From JAHRVQ01 sp047616645 (GTDB taxonomy: Bacteria > Pseudomonadota > Gammaproteobacteria > Pseudomonadales > Azotimanducaceae), in contig JBLHIH010000207.1 in assembly GCA_047616645.1 (NCBI GenBank), forward strand, positions 1-5,280: a stretch of 5,280 nt of DNA, read 5' to 3'. The position numbers and the translations under genes are program-made. The notes below the pieces were generated by a model that worked only from the letters and a program-made list of their open reading frames with translations, ran no database searches and was not told where the DNA came from. Positions 1 through 4,680 of this stretch are shown here, one piece after another. Position 1 is the first letter of the stretch; every line of letters starts with the position of its first letter.

Positions 1-2
1 AG

Positions 3-113
3 AAGGTCGTCGGAGAGATAGTCGACGACAGCATGCCAGAAGAAATAGTCCTAAAAAGAACAAAGATTAGTGAGTCCCACCTAAGCACTTCAACTAGAAA
101 CAAGTGTTTTTAG
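3..113 (+). CDS. C-terminal end of an upstream gene, possibly a LacI-type regulator (partial)
   Basis: An open frame enters from the left edge and stops at TAG (111-113), giving 36 residues. It reads like real protein and includes VVGEIVDDSMPEEIVLKR followed by TKISESHLSTS. The other plus frames close at base 21 and base 70, and the minus strand is broken by stops. The pattern of a short helix ending in acidic residues, then P-E-E-I-V-L, then a strand ending in S-E-S and a polar tail resembles the last residues of LacI/GalR-family repressors, where '..IVL.P.LI.RES' is usual. That is an inference from a very short stretch: no DNA-binding or ligand-binding part is present. If correct, the neighbouring P450-MATE pair could be its target. 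The stop codon lies inside repeat copy A (92-113). Confidence 0.4.
   Translation, partial: KVVGEIVDDSMPEEIVLKRTKISESHLSTSTRNKCF
92..113. repeat. 22-bp imperfect direct repeat, copy A, with hairpin potential
   Basis: This copy begins AACTAGAAAC and matches the copy at 231-252 at about 18 of 22 positions. Bases 94-101 (CTAGAAAC) and 106-113 (GTTTTTAG) also pair as an 8-bp stem with one G-T pair and a 4-base loop, so it could form a small hairpin across the stop codon of the upstream gene. No T-run follows the stem, so it is not a convincing terminator. Its second copy close to the P450 suggests a protein-binding site, but this is inference. Confidence 0.45.
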
Positions 114-230
114 ATGAAACTCGCAAAACTATCAATAGCGTAGATAGTATATTCAAGCAGTAGGTTTCGATAAGGAACTTACTAGGGAAGTCTTCGGAGG
201 CGCCTAGCCCGCTGAAGTTGACTTATGGAT

Positions 231-252
231 AACTAGAAACGAGTAGTTTTAA
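231..252. promoter_or_regulatory. Candidate operator: repeat copy B with AACTA-N8-TAGTT dyad
   Basis: This is the second copy of the 22-bp imperfect repeat; the first is at 92-113, offset by 139 bp. In this copy AACTA (231-235) and TAGTT (244-248) form a perfect 5-bp inverted repeat with an 8-bp spacer, typical geometry for a dimeric regulator. It ends 39 bp before the P450 start and just downstream of a TTGACT box (218-223), where a repressor could act. The repeat and symmetry are seen directly; the operator role is inferred, and no regulator family can be assigned. Confidence 0.4.
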
Positions 253-277
253 ACCCCGAATTCAGAATATTGTGATC

Positions 278-282
278 AAGGA
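278..282 (+). promoter_or_regulatory. Ribosome binding site of the P450 gene
   Basis: AAGGA lies nine bases before the ATG at 292. The frame upstream has a stop at 250-252 and no ATG, GTG or TTG between that stop and 292, which fixes the start. The ATG at 282-284 is in another frame and closes after five codons. Confidence 0.75.
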
Positions 283-291
283 TGCATTTCT

Positions 292-1434
292 ATGTCTGAG
301 ACTTTAGACGCTTACAAAGAATTACGTGCAAATAACCCCATTAGTCAAGATGAGAATGGGACATGGCAGATAGCGCGGCATAAAGATGTGCTTCAGGTTT
401 TGAAGGATAATAAAACTTTCTCCTCTGATGTGTCCATGCGCCCCCCTGAAGATCGCGGGGAACCCAGCATGCTTTTTAGTGATGCACCCATACACAACAG
501 GCTACGAAAACTCGTTAGTCACGCATTTAAGCCTGGTCATATTGAGGAACAAAGAGCGCTAATAGCTGATCGATGTGAAACCTTAATGATCGAGATGTGT
601 AAATACGAGCAGGTGGATTTGGTGAAAGCACTAGCGGCACCTTTACCTGTGACGGTTATTGCGCATATGTTGGGTGTCGAAGACGGTAATACGGATGAAT
701 TCAAGTATTGGTCTGATACTATTTTTAGCAATATTGGCGATATTTTAATGGCTAACCCAAATGAAGAAGTCATCAAAGCTGCTGAAACGATGGACGCCTA
801 TTTCTTAGGTCGTATTAATTTACTTCGCAAGAATCCTCAAGATCATTTGTTAAGCCGCTTGATTGCAACTGAAACTGAAGATGGACATTTGACAGATGCA
901 GAAATTCTAAGTTTTTGTCGTCTGCTTTTAATTGCGGGTAACGAGACAACAACAGGACTTATTACCGGTATTGTTCGTGTATTTAACGAACAACCTGAAA
1001 CCTTTAAGCAACTGAAAAGTAAGCCTGAACTTATACCCTCATTTATTGAGGAAACATTACGGGTTCATTCTCCTTTTTCTGTCACTATTCGACGGACAGC
1101 AAAACCGTCTGTCATTGACGGAAGTGAAATTCCTGAAGGGGTTATCGTTATACCCTTGATTGCCTGCGCGAATAGGGATGAATCTGTTTTTGAGAACCCA
1201 GAAGAATTTGTGATTGATAGATCTCCTAATCCTCACCTTGCTTTTGGTTTTGGTGCACATAATTGTTTAGGTGCACATTTGGCAAGATTGGAAGGCGAGA
1301 TTGCAGTTCAATCAATGTTAAAACACTTAGATAACATTTGTATCGCAGACCCTATTGATGGCAGCGAGGGTTTTGACGGCGAGCAACTTGGCGGCCCAAG
1401 TGAAATGTTGGTTACATTAACGCCGGCAAAATGA
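292..1434 (+). CDS. Cytochrome P450, soluble bacterial type
   Basis: This is a heme-thiolate monooxygenase of 380 residues, slightly shorter than the roughly 400 usual for soluble bacterial P450s because the N-terminus starts directly at the DAYKELRANNPI segment. The diagnostic elements are in order: I-helix AGNETT at 215-220 with the acid-alcohol pair E218-T219 for oxygen activation; the K-helix ExxR as E254-T-L-R257; and the heme loop FGFGAHNCLG at 318-327 with Cys325 as the axial ligand. There is no membrane anchor, so it should be cytoplasmic and use a separate ferredoxin/reductase pair, neither of which is in the window. It is followed one base later by a MATE exporter, implying translation coupling and a joint role in modifying and exporting a small molecule. 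The substrate cannot be read from the sequence and no CYP number is assigned. Family assignment is very secure. Confidence 0.97.
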   Translation: MSETLDAYKELRANNPISQDENGTWQIARHKDVLQVLKDNKTFSSDVSMRPPEDRGEPSMLFSDAPIHNRLRKLVSHAFKPGHIEEQRALIADRCETLMIEMCKYEQVDLVKALAAPLPVTVIAHMLGVEDGNTDEFKYWSDTIFSNIGDILMANPNEEVIKAAETMDAYFLGRINLLRKNPQDHLLSRLIATETEDGHLTDAEILSFCRLLLIAGNETTTGLITGIVRVFNEQPETFKQLKSKPELIPSFIEETLRVHSPFSVTIRRTAKPSVIDGSEIPEGVIVIPLIACANRDESVFENPEEFVIDRSPNPHLAFGFGAHNCLGAHLARLEGEIAVQSMLKHLDNICIADPIDGSEGFDGEQLGGPSEMLVTLTPAK

Positions 1435-1435
1435 A

Positions 1436-2815
1436 ATGTTAAACTTTCTAAAAGTTGAAAAAAAGACACTGAAGCTACTACTGGGAATAGCTTATCCCAT
1501 GGTGGTCTCGCAGGGTGCCTTTGCGGTCATGATTTTTACAGACCGTTTTTTCATGTCCATGGTAAGCCCAACCCATATGGCTGCATCTCTCGGTGGAGGG
1601 GTGGCGTCGTTCTTTTGTATGTCATTATTTATTGGTGTGTTGTCTTACGCCAATGCCTTGGTAGCACAGTATTATGGTGCTAAGGAGCTCGACAAATGTC
1701 CTAAGGTTTTTACCCAAAGTTTAATTATGTGCGGCGCATTTATCCCATCTCTGTTGCTGATTGGCTATCTGGTCGGACATTTATTCGCCTTGATGGGCCA
1801 TGATCCCGAGCAGGAAATTCTTGAGAAAAAGTATTTCTACATCCTGTTGTTCGCCTCTTGTATTGGATTATTAAAAACCTGTATCTCGTCCTATTTCTCG
1901 GGCATTGGCCGTACAAAAATTTTAATGTTTGCCGACACATTGGGTGTAGCCATCAATATCCCTCTTACTTACGGGTTAGTTTTCGGTACATGGGGCTTTC
2001 CAGAACTTGGGATTGAAGGCGCTGGATATGCAACGATTTTTTCGTCTATCGTTAGCCTTAGCATTTTTATGCTATTTTATTTTGAGCGCCATCACAAAGC
2101 AAAGTTTTCGGTTGACCAAAGCTTTCATATCGATAAGGGTATCTTACGCCGTTATGCAAGACTGGGTTTTCCCTCAGGAATAGAGTTGTTTTTGAATGTC
2201 GCAGCCTTTAATTTGTTCCTGCTCATGTTCCAATCCTATGGCATTGTAGAGTCTGCCTCTGCTGCAATTGTGTTTAATTGGGACATTATCTCTTTCATAC
2301 CCATGATTGGATTGAACGTTGCCATCATTAGCTTAACCGGGCGATTTTTAGGAGAAGGAAATGTAGACAAGATGAGAGAAGTCATGATTTCGGGCTTCTT
2401 AATCGGTATTAGTTATACGCTTATTCTAACGATTTGTTTCTTTGTATTCCGCACTAACTTGGTGGAAATATTTATTAGTGAAGGTGAGTACTTTAGTGAA
2501 ATCTTATCACTCGGCACTTTTATGATGGCGGGTTTGTCTTGTTATGTCATGGCCGATGCCATACTCATTATTGCAGGCGGCATACTAAGGGGCGCTGGGG
2601 ATACACGTTGGTTAATGTGGGCATCTGTCAGCATTCACTGGCTAATGTTGTTGATTCAATACTTTGTTATTAAAGTGTGGGATCTTGGACCAAGAGTGGC
2701 ATGGGTAATTTTTGTGATCATGATCATTATTACCGCACTGGTTTACTTAGGTCGAATTAGCGGTCAAAAATGGAGATCACCGGAAGCGCTTGCCAAAGTT
2801 ATGGCTGAAAACTAA
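1436..2815 (+). CDS. MATE-family multidrug/metabolite efflux transporter, NorM-like
   Basis: This is an inner-membrane antiporter that exports organic compounds using a Na+ or H+ gradient. Its 459 residues fit the family, with about 12 hydrophobic helices in two six-helix halves (helix 1 near 13-35, helix 7 near 243-266, helix 12 near 419-439). Family hallmarks include ANALVAQYYGA (72-82), the segment after helix 5 with GFPELGIEGAGYAT (187-200), and ILRGAGDTRW (383-392). Acidic residues D36 in helix 1, E250 in helix 7 and D374 in helix 10 lie where NorM of Vibrio cholerae has its cation-site residues D36, E255 and D371; this comparison is from memory. The ATG follows the P450 stop after a single base, with no clear Shine-Dalgarno sequence, so translation probably depends on ribosomes finishing the P450. 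The natural cargo may be the P450 product. General drug efflux is the alternative. Confidence 0.95.
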   Translation: MLNFLKVEKKTLKLLLGIAYPMVVSQGAFAVMIFTDRFFMSMVSPTHMAASLGGGVASFFCMSLFIGVLSYANALVAQYYGAKELDKCPKVFTQSLIMCGAFIPSLLLIGYLVGHLFALMGHDPEQEILEKKYFYILLFASCIGLLKTCISSYFSGIGRTKILMFADTLGVAINIPLTYGLVFGTWGFPELGIEGAGYATIFSSIVSLSIFMLFYFERHHKAKFSVDQSFHIDKGILRRYARLGFPSGIELFLNVAAFNLFLLMFQSYGIVESASAAIVFNWDIISFIPMIGLNVAIISLTGRFLGEGNVDKMREVMISGFLIGISYTLILTICFFVFRTNLVEIFISEGEYFSEILSLGTFMMAGLSCYVMADAILIIAGGILRGAGDTRWLMWASVSIHWLMLLIQYFVIKVWDLGPRVAWVIFVIMIIITALVYLGRISGQKWRSPEALAKVMAEN

Positions 2816-2825
2816 ACAGGTGTTT

Positions 2826-3437
2826 CTAAGCATTGAGCGCCTGATCTTGGGCGCTTAGTGTTGAACGCCAAGCGAGCCATCCAAAGACCGCCATGACAAT
2901 ATAAACGCCATATAGTACGGCATAGAGCGCTATCCCTTTTTGTATATAAACGAGCGTTGCAATCACATCAACCAATAACCAAATATACCAACTCTCAAGC
3001 AATTTTCTTGCTGTCATCCACATGGCAACAAAACTAAGCGCTGTAATCAGCGCATCTGGATACGCCATCTCGGCATCTGTAAATCGCGTCATTAACTCTG
3101 CGAGGGCGACCACTGTGATGAGCGAAATCGCAAGCAAAATATAGGCGGTCCTGGCTTTGATTAAAGTGACAGGTATTGTACTTTCTTCAGCGCCAATGCG
3201 GCTCCAGTAGTACCAACCGTAGGCATTCATTGCCGCGTAATAAATATGTAGACCAAATTCTGAATAGAGCTTCGCCTGGAAAAATACGACGAGAGAAACC
3301 AGGGTATAAACCAAGCCGATGGGCCAAGTCCATATACTTTCCTTTATGAGTAGCCAAACACATAACAAGCCCGAGACGAGTCCGGTTATCTCGAAGAAGT
3401 TACTGGCCATTAATTGTTCGTAGACTGCGGCTAACAT
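2826..3437 (-). CDS. pnuC: PnuC-family vitamin-precursor transporter (nicotinamide riboside or thiamine)
   Basis: This is an inner-membrane facilitator of 203 residues, typical for the family. PnuC proteins pass nicotinamide riboside, which is then trapped by phosphorylation; close relatives (PnuT, PnuX) carry thiamine or riboflavin. Hallmarks seen are SIWTWPIGL (34-42), LYSEFGLHIYYA (57-68) running into NAYGWYYW (71-78), and the C-terminal ESWYIWLLVDV (148-158) followed by IALYAVLYGVY (169-179). About seven membrane helices can be drawn, in keeping with the SWEET-like 3+1+3 fold. The start lies one base past the stop of the rhodanese gene, with only a weak ribosome site, so coupled translation is likely; Met10 is a possible later start. 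No NadR-like kinase, thiamine gene or riboswitch is nearby, so the substrate stays open. Confidence 0.9.
   Translation of the reverse strand: MLAAVYEQLMASNFFEITGLVSGLLCVWLLIKESIWTWPIGLVYTLVSLVVFFQAKLYSEFGLHIYYAAMNAYGWYYWSRIGAEESTIPVTLIKARTAYILLAISLITVVALAELMTRFTDAEMAYPDALITALSFVAMWMTARKLLESWYIWLLVDVIATLVYIQKGIALYAVLYGVYIVMAVFGWLAWRSTLSAQDQALNA
2834..2857. other. Hairpin at the convergent MATE/pnuC junction (weak terminator candidate)
   Basis: TGAGCGCC (2834-2841) pairs with GGCGCTTA (2850-2857) over an 8-base loop, an 8-bp GC-rich stem with one G-T pair that extends outward by several weaker pairs. It lies inside the last codons of the transporter gene and 18 bp after the MATE stop. No T-run follows on either strand, so a standard Rho-independent terminator is not supported. 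It could still block read-through between the facing genes. Confidence 0.3.
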
Positions 3438-3438
3438 A

Positions 3439-3861
3439 CTAACTTTTTGTGGTTAGCTTATAACCATGCTCGATGGGCAGGCCCGATTTTTTCCAGCCCA
3501 AGATATCACCTTCTAAATGTTTTAGTTTAGTAAAACCGGCTCCTCGAAGAATACCTTCCGCATAAGTTGCTCGCCGACCTGAACGACAGTACACGACAAT
3601 CTCTTTGGACTTATTGGCCTCTAGCAATGCCAATCTATGTTCCAGTTGATCATGACTAATATTTAAGGCACCCCGAATATGCCCCTCTGCAAATTCTTCT
3701 GGGGTTCTAACATCCAGTACCAATGGCTTATTCTCACTTGCCATCAATGCTTGGAACGCCTGCTGGCTAATTTGAGGTGTATCAGTGTTCTGAGCTGTCG
3801 CGAAAAAAACGACAACTGCGGAACCTATCAGTACTGTGATAATAGCAACAGCAATTTTCAT
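3439..3861 (-). CDS. Rhodanese-like domain protein, membrane-anchored or periplasmic
   Basis: This is a single-domain rhodanese of 140 residues, a family that carries sulfane sulfur on a catalytic cysteine. Residues 1-23 are a short Lys-led hydrophobic stretch ending ATA-QN, consistent with either a cleavable signal peptide or a single N-terminal anchor, so the domain probably faces the periplasm. The domain shows VLDVRTPEEFAEGHIRGALN (48-67) and the active-site loop CRSGRR (92-97) with Cys92, followed by LEGDILGWKKSGLPI (116-130). The catalytic cysteine is intact, so it is potentially active, though the sulfur donor and acceptor are unknown. No upstream in-frame ATG follows the stop at 3904-3906 other than codons that read non-start, so 3861 is the best start, although its ribosome site is weak. 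It is first in a two-gene unit with the PnuC transporter and divergent from the GST. Confidence 0.92.
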   Translation of the reverse strand: MKIAVAIITVLIGSAVVVFFATAQNTDTPQISQQAFQALMASENKPLVLDVRTPEEFAEGHIRGALNISHDQLEHRLALLEANKSKEIVVYCRSGRRATYAEGILRGAGFTKLKHLEGDILGWKKSGLPIEHGYKLTTKS

Positions 3862-3882
3862 GCTCGATTTACCGTATGAAAA

Positions 3883-3889
3883 AGAAGGA
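3883..3889 (+). promoter_or_regulatory. Shine-Dalgarno-like AGAAGGA before the long GST reading frame
   Basis: AGAAGGA is the best purine-rich site near the GST. It is only 2 bases before the ATG at 3892 (too close) and 11 bases before the in-frame ATG at 3901 (rather long). It therefore gives partial support to an N-terminally extended GST, against the family-based start at 3955. It may be fortuitous. Confidence 0.3.
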
Positions 3890-3892
3890 CGA

Positions 3893-3921
3893 TGAAGCGA
3901 ATGCTAGCATATTTCGCTTCA
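3893..3921. promoter_or_regulatory. Perfect 9-bp inverted repeat around an inner palindrome, likely operator or regulatory hairpin
   Basis: TGAAGCGAA (3893-3901) and TTCGCTTCA (3913-3921) are exact reverse complements separated by 11 bases. The interior overlaps a second perfect palindrome, ATGCTAGCAT (3901-3910), whose centre is offset by 1.5 bp. The element lies 31 bp upstream of the rhodanese start and 33 bp upstream of the preferred GST start at 3955, a natural place for an operator controlling both divergent units. In the minus-strand transcript it is followed after six bases by TTCTTTTT, so an attenuator upstream of the rhodanese is also conceivable. Symmetry is seen directly; function is inferred. 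Confidence 0.5.
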
Positions 3922-3954
3922 CCTTTGCTTACTCACAGTGCAACAATGTACTCT

Positions 3955-4647
3955 ATGAAAAATCGTCCCATTCTTTATACTTTTCGACGCTGCCCCTACG
4001 CGATTCGCGCACGGATGGGGCTTGCCTACGCTGGGATAGATTATGAGCATCGGGAAGTGGTGTTAAAAAACAAACCTGCTGAGATGATCACCCTTTCACC
4101 AAAGGGTACTGTGCCGGTTCTTAGTCATGCTGAACAGCGCTGTTTAGACGAGAACTGTCTAGACGAGAGCTGTCTAGACGAGAGTATCGATATTTTACTG
4201 TGGGCGCTGTCGCAGCGTGATCCTGAGGGGTGGATGGGTTTTAATGACGGGCAGTTAGACGAGATGGCGAAGCTTATCAAGCAGAATGATTTCGAGTTTA
4301 AAGCGCATTTGGATCATTATAAATACGCAGACCGGTTTCCTGAATATCGCCAGCAAGAATACAGAGATCGGTGTGAGTTGTTCCTACAAATACTAGAGAC
4401 CCGCTTAAACAAACATCGTTTCCTGTTTGCCTCACGTGTCTCGTACGCTGATATCGCGATATTATCCTTCATACGGCAGTTTTCTAAAGTGGATGAAATT
4501 TGGTTTGATCAATCGCCCTATCTAAAGCTGAAAGCTTGGTTAGATGAACTTACCCATAGTCCATTATTTTTATCTATAATGAAGAAGTACAAAGCGTGGA
4601 ACCCAGGGGATGAGCCGATTAGGGGTGTCACTTTTGATGGTCTCTAA
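3955..4647 (+). CDS. Glutathione S-transferase family protein
   Basis: This is a cytosolic GST-fold protein of 230 residues from the ATG at 3955. The thioredoxin-like N-terminal domain (about 5-85) shows RRCPYAIRAR (11-20) with Cys13 in the catalytic position, the cis-proline in GTVPVL (Pro54), and the Glu76-Ser77 pair expected to hold the gamma-glutamyl group of glutathione. The helical C-terminal domain (about 95-215) carries EFKAHLDHYKYADRFPE (114-130) and the N-capping box S163-Y-A-D166. The frame stays open to ATGs at 3946, 3901 and 3892, which would add up to 21 residues. I prefer 3955 because family members begin just before the first strand and because a strong dyad lies at 3893-3921, but the only decent Shine-Dalgarno sequence is upstream at 3883-3889. 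Residues 63-77 are three tandem copies of a five-residue unit, making this domain ten residues longer than expected. The gene is probably co-transcribed with the HAD gene 33 bp downstream. The substrate is unknown. Confidence 0.92.
   Translation: MKNRPILYTFRRCPYAIRARMGLAYAGIDYEHREVVLKNKPAEMITLSPKGTVPVLSHAEQRCLDENCLDESCLDESIDILLWALSQRDPEGWMGFNDGQLDEMAKLIKQNDFEFKAHLDHYKYADRFPEYRQQEYRDRCELFLQILETRLNKHRFLFASRVSYADIAILSFIRQFSKVDEIWFDQSPYLKLKAWLDELTHSPLFLSIMKKYKAWNPGDEPIRGVTFDGL
4141..4185 (+). repeat. Three tandem 15-bp units within the GST gene (CLDEN-CLDES-CLDES)
   Basis: Three adjacent 15-bp units read TGTTTAGACGAGAAC, TGTCTAGACGAGAGC and TGTCTAGACGAGAGT; units 2 and 3 differ only at the last base and unit 1 differs from unit 2 at two positions. 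The repeat is in frame and encodes Cys-Leu-Asp-Glu-Asn/Ser three times. The last unit supplies the Glu-Ser pair of the glutathione site. A relative with one unit would have the usual nine residues between the VPVL strand and Glu-Ser, so two units look like duplications, probably by replication slippage. Confidence 0.9.
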
Positions 4648-4670
4648 GCCTTTAGCAAACAAAAAGTAGT

Positions 4671-4674
4671 AGGT
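4671..4674 (+). promoter_or_regulatory. Ribosome binding site of the HAD gene
   Basis: AGGT within TAGTAGGTAG lies six bases before the ATG at 4681. A competing ATG at 4677 is in another frame and closes after five codons, so 4681 is the start. Confidence 0.55.
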
Positions 4675-4680
4675 AGATGT

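Larger units (their letters stand above)
114..291. other. Noncoding leader upstream of the P450-MATE pair
   Basis: No credible gene is seen. An ATG directly after the upstream stop opens only nine codons (MKLAKLSIA) before TAG at 141-143. A -35-like TTGACT lies at 218-223, but no good -10 hexamer sits 16-18 bp downstream (TAGTTT at 244-249 is 20 bp away), so no promoter is called firmly. Bases 188-195 (AAGTCTTC) and 214-224 (GAAGTTGACTT) form an interrupted inverted repeat enclosing the palindrome AGGCGCCT at 198-205, so the leader may fold. Repeat copy B lies at 231-252. Confidence 0.5.

Noticed and set aside
114..143. Nine-codon ORF (MKLAKLSIA) after the upstream stop
   Set aside because: It has no ribosome site and no leader-peptide features such as repeated regulatory codons, so it is more likely chance.
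86..260. Possible integron attC-like or inverted-repeat recombination site in the leader
   Set aside because: The GTT- and AAC-containing stretches do not match the RYYYAAC/GTTRRRY core pattern, and no integrase or cassette structure is visible.
1091..1123. GACGG/CCGTC inverted repeats inside the P450 gene
   Set aside because: The arms are only five bases and lie within conserved coding sequence, as expected by chance.
537..1260. Minus-strand open frames of 79 and 67 codons inside the P450 gene
   Set aside because: They lie antisense to a gene with complete conserved motifs and have no family-like sequence or ribosome site.
1252..1278. Direct repeat GGTGCACAT twice in the P450 heme loop
   Set aside because: It encodes the two Gly-Ala-His segments around the conserved Cys; the repeat follows from the protein motif and codon choice.
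2814..2825. AAACA-GG-TGTTT palindrome at the MATE stop
   Set aside because: The two-base centre is too small for an RNA hairpin loop and the arms are short and AT-rich.
3679..3879. Plus-strand 66-codon open frame over the rhodanese gene
   Set aside because: It is antisense to a rhodanese with an intact active site, and its translation resembles no protein family.
3876..3960. Alternative plus-strand frame starting MKKKDDEANA before the GST
   Set aside because: It overlaps the GST frame, has no Shine-Dalgarno sequence, and its translation shows no conserved features.
4451..4462. Perfect 12-bp palindrome ATATCGCGATAT in the GST gene
   Set aside because: It falls on codons for the conserved Ala-Asp-Ile-Ala-Ile capping-box region, so coding constraint explains it.
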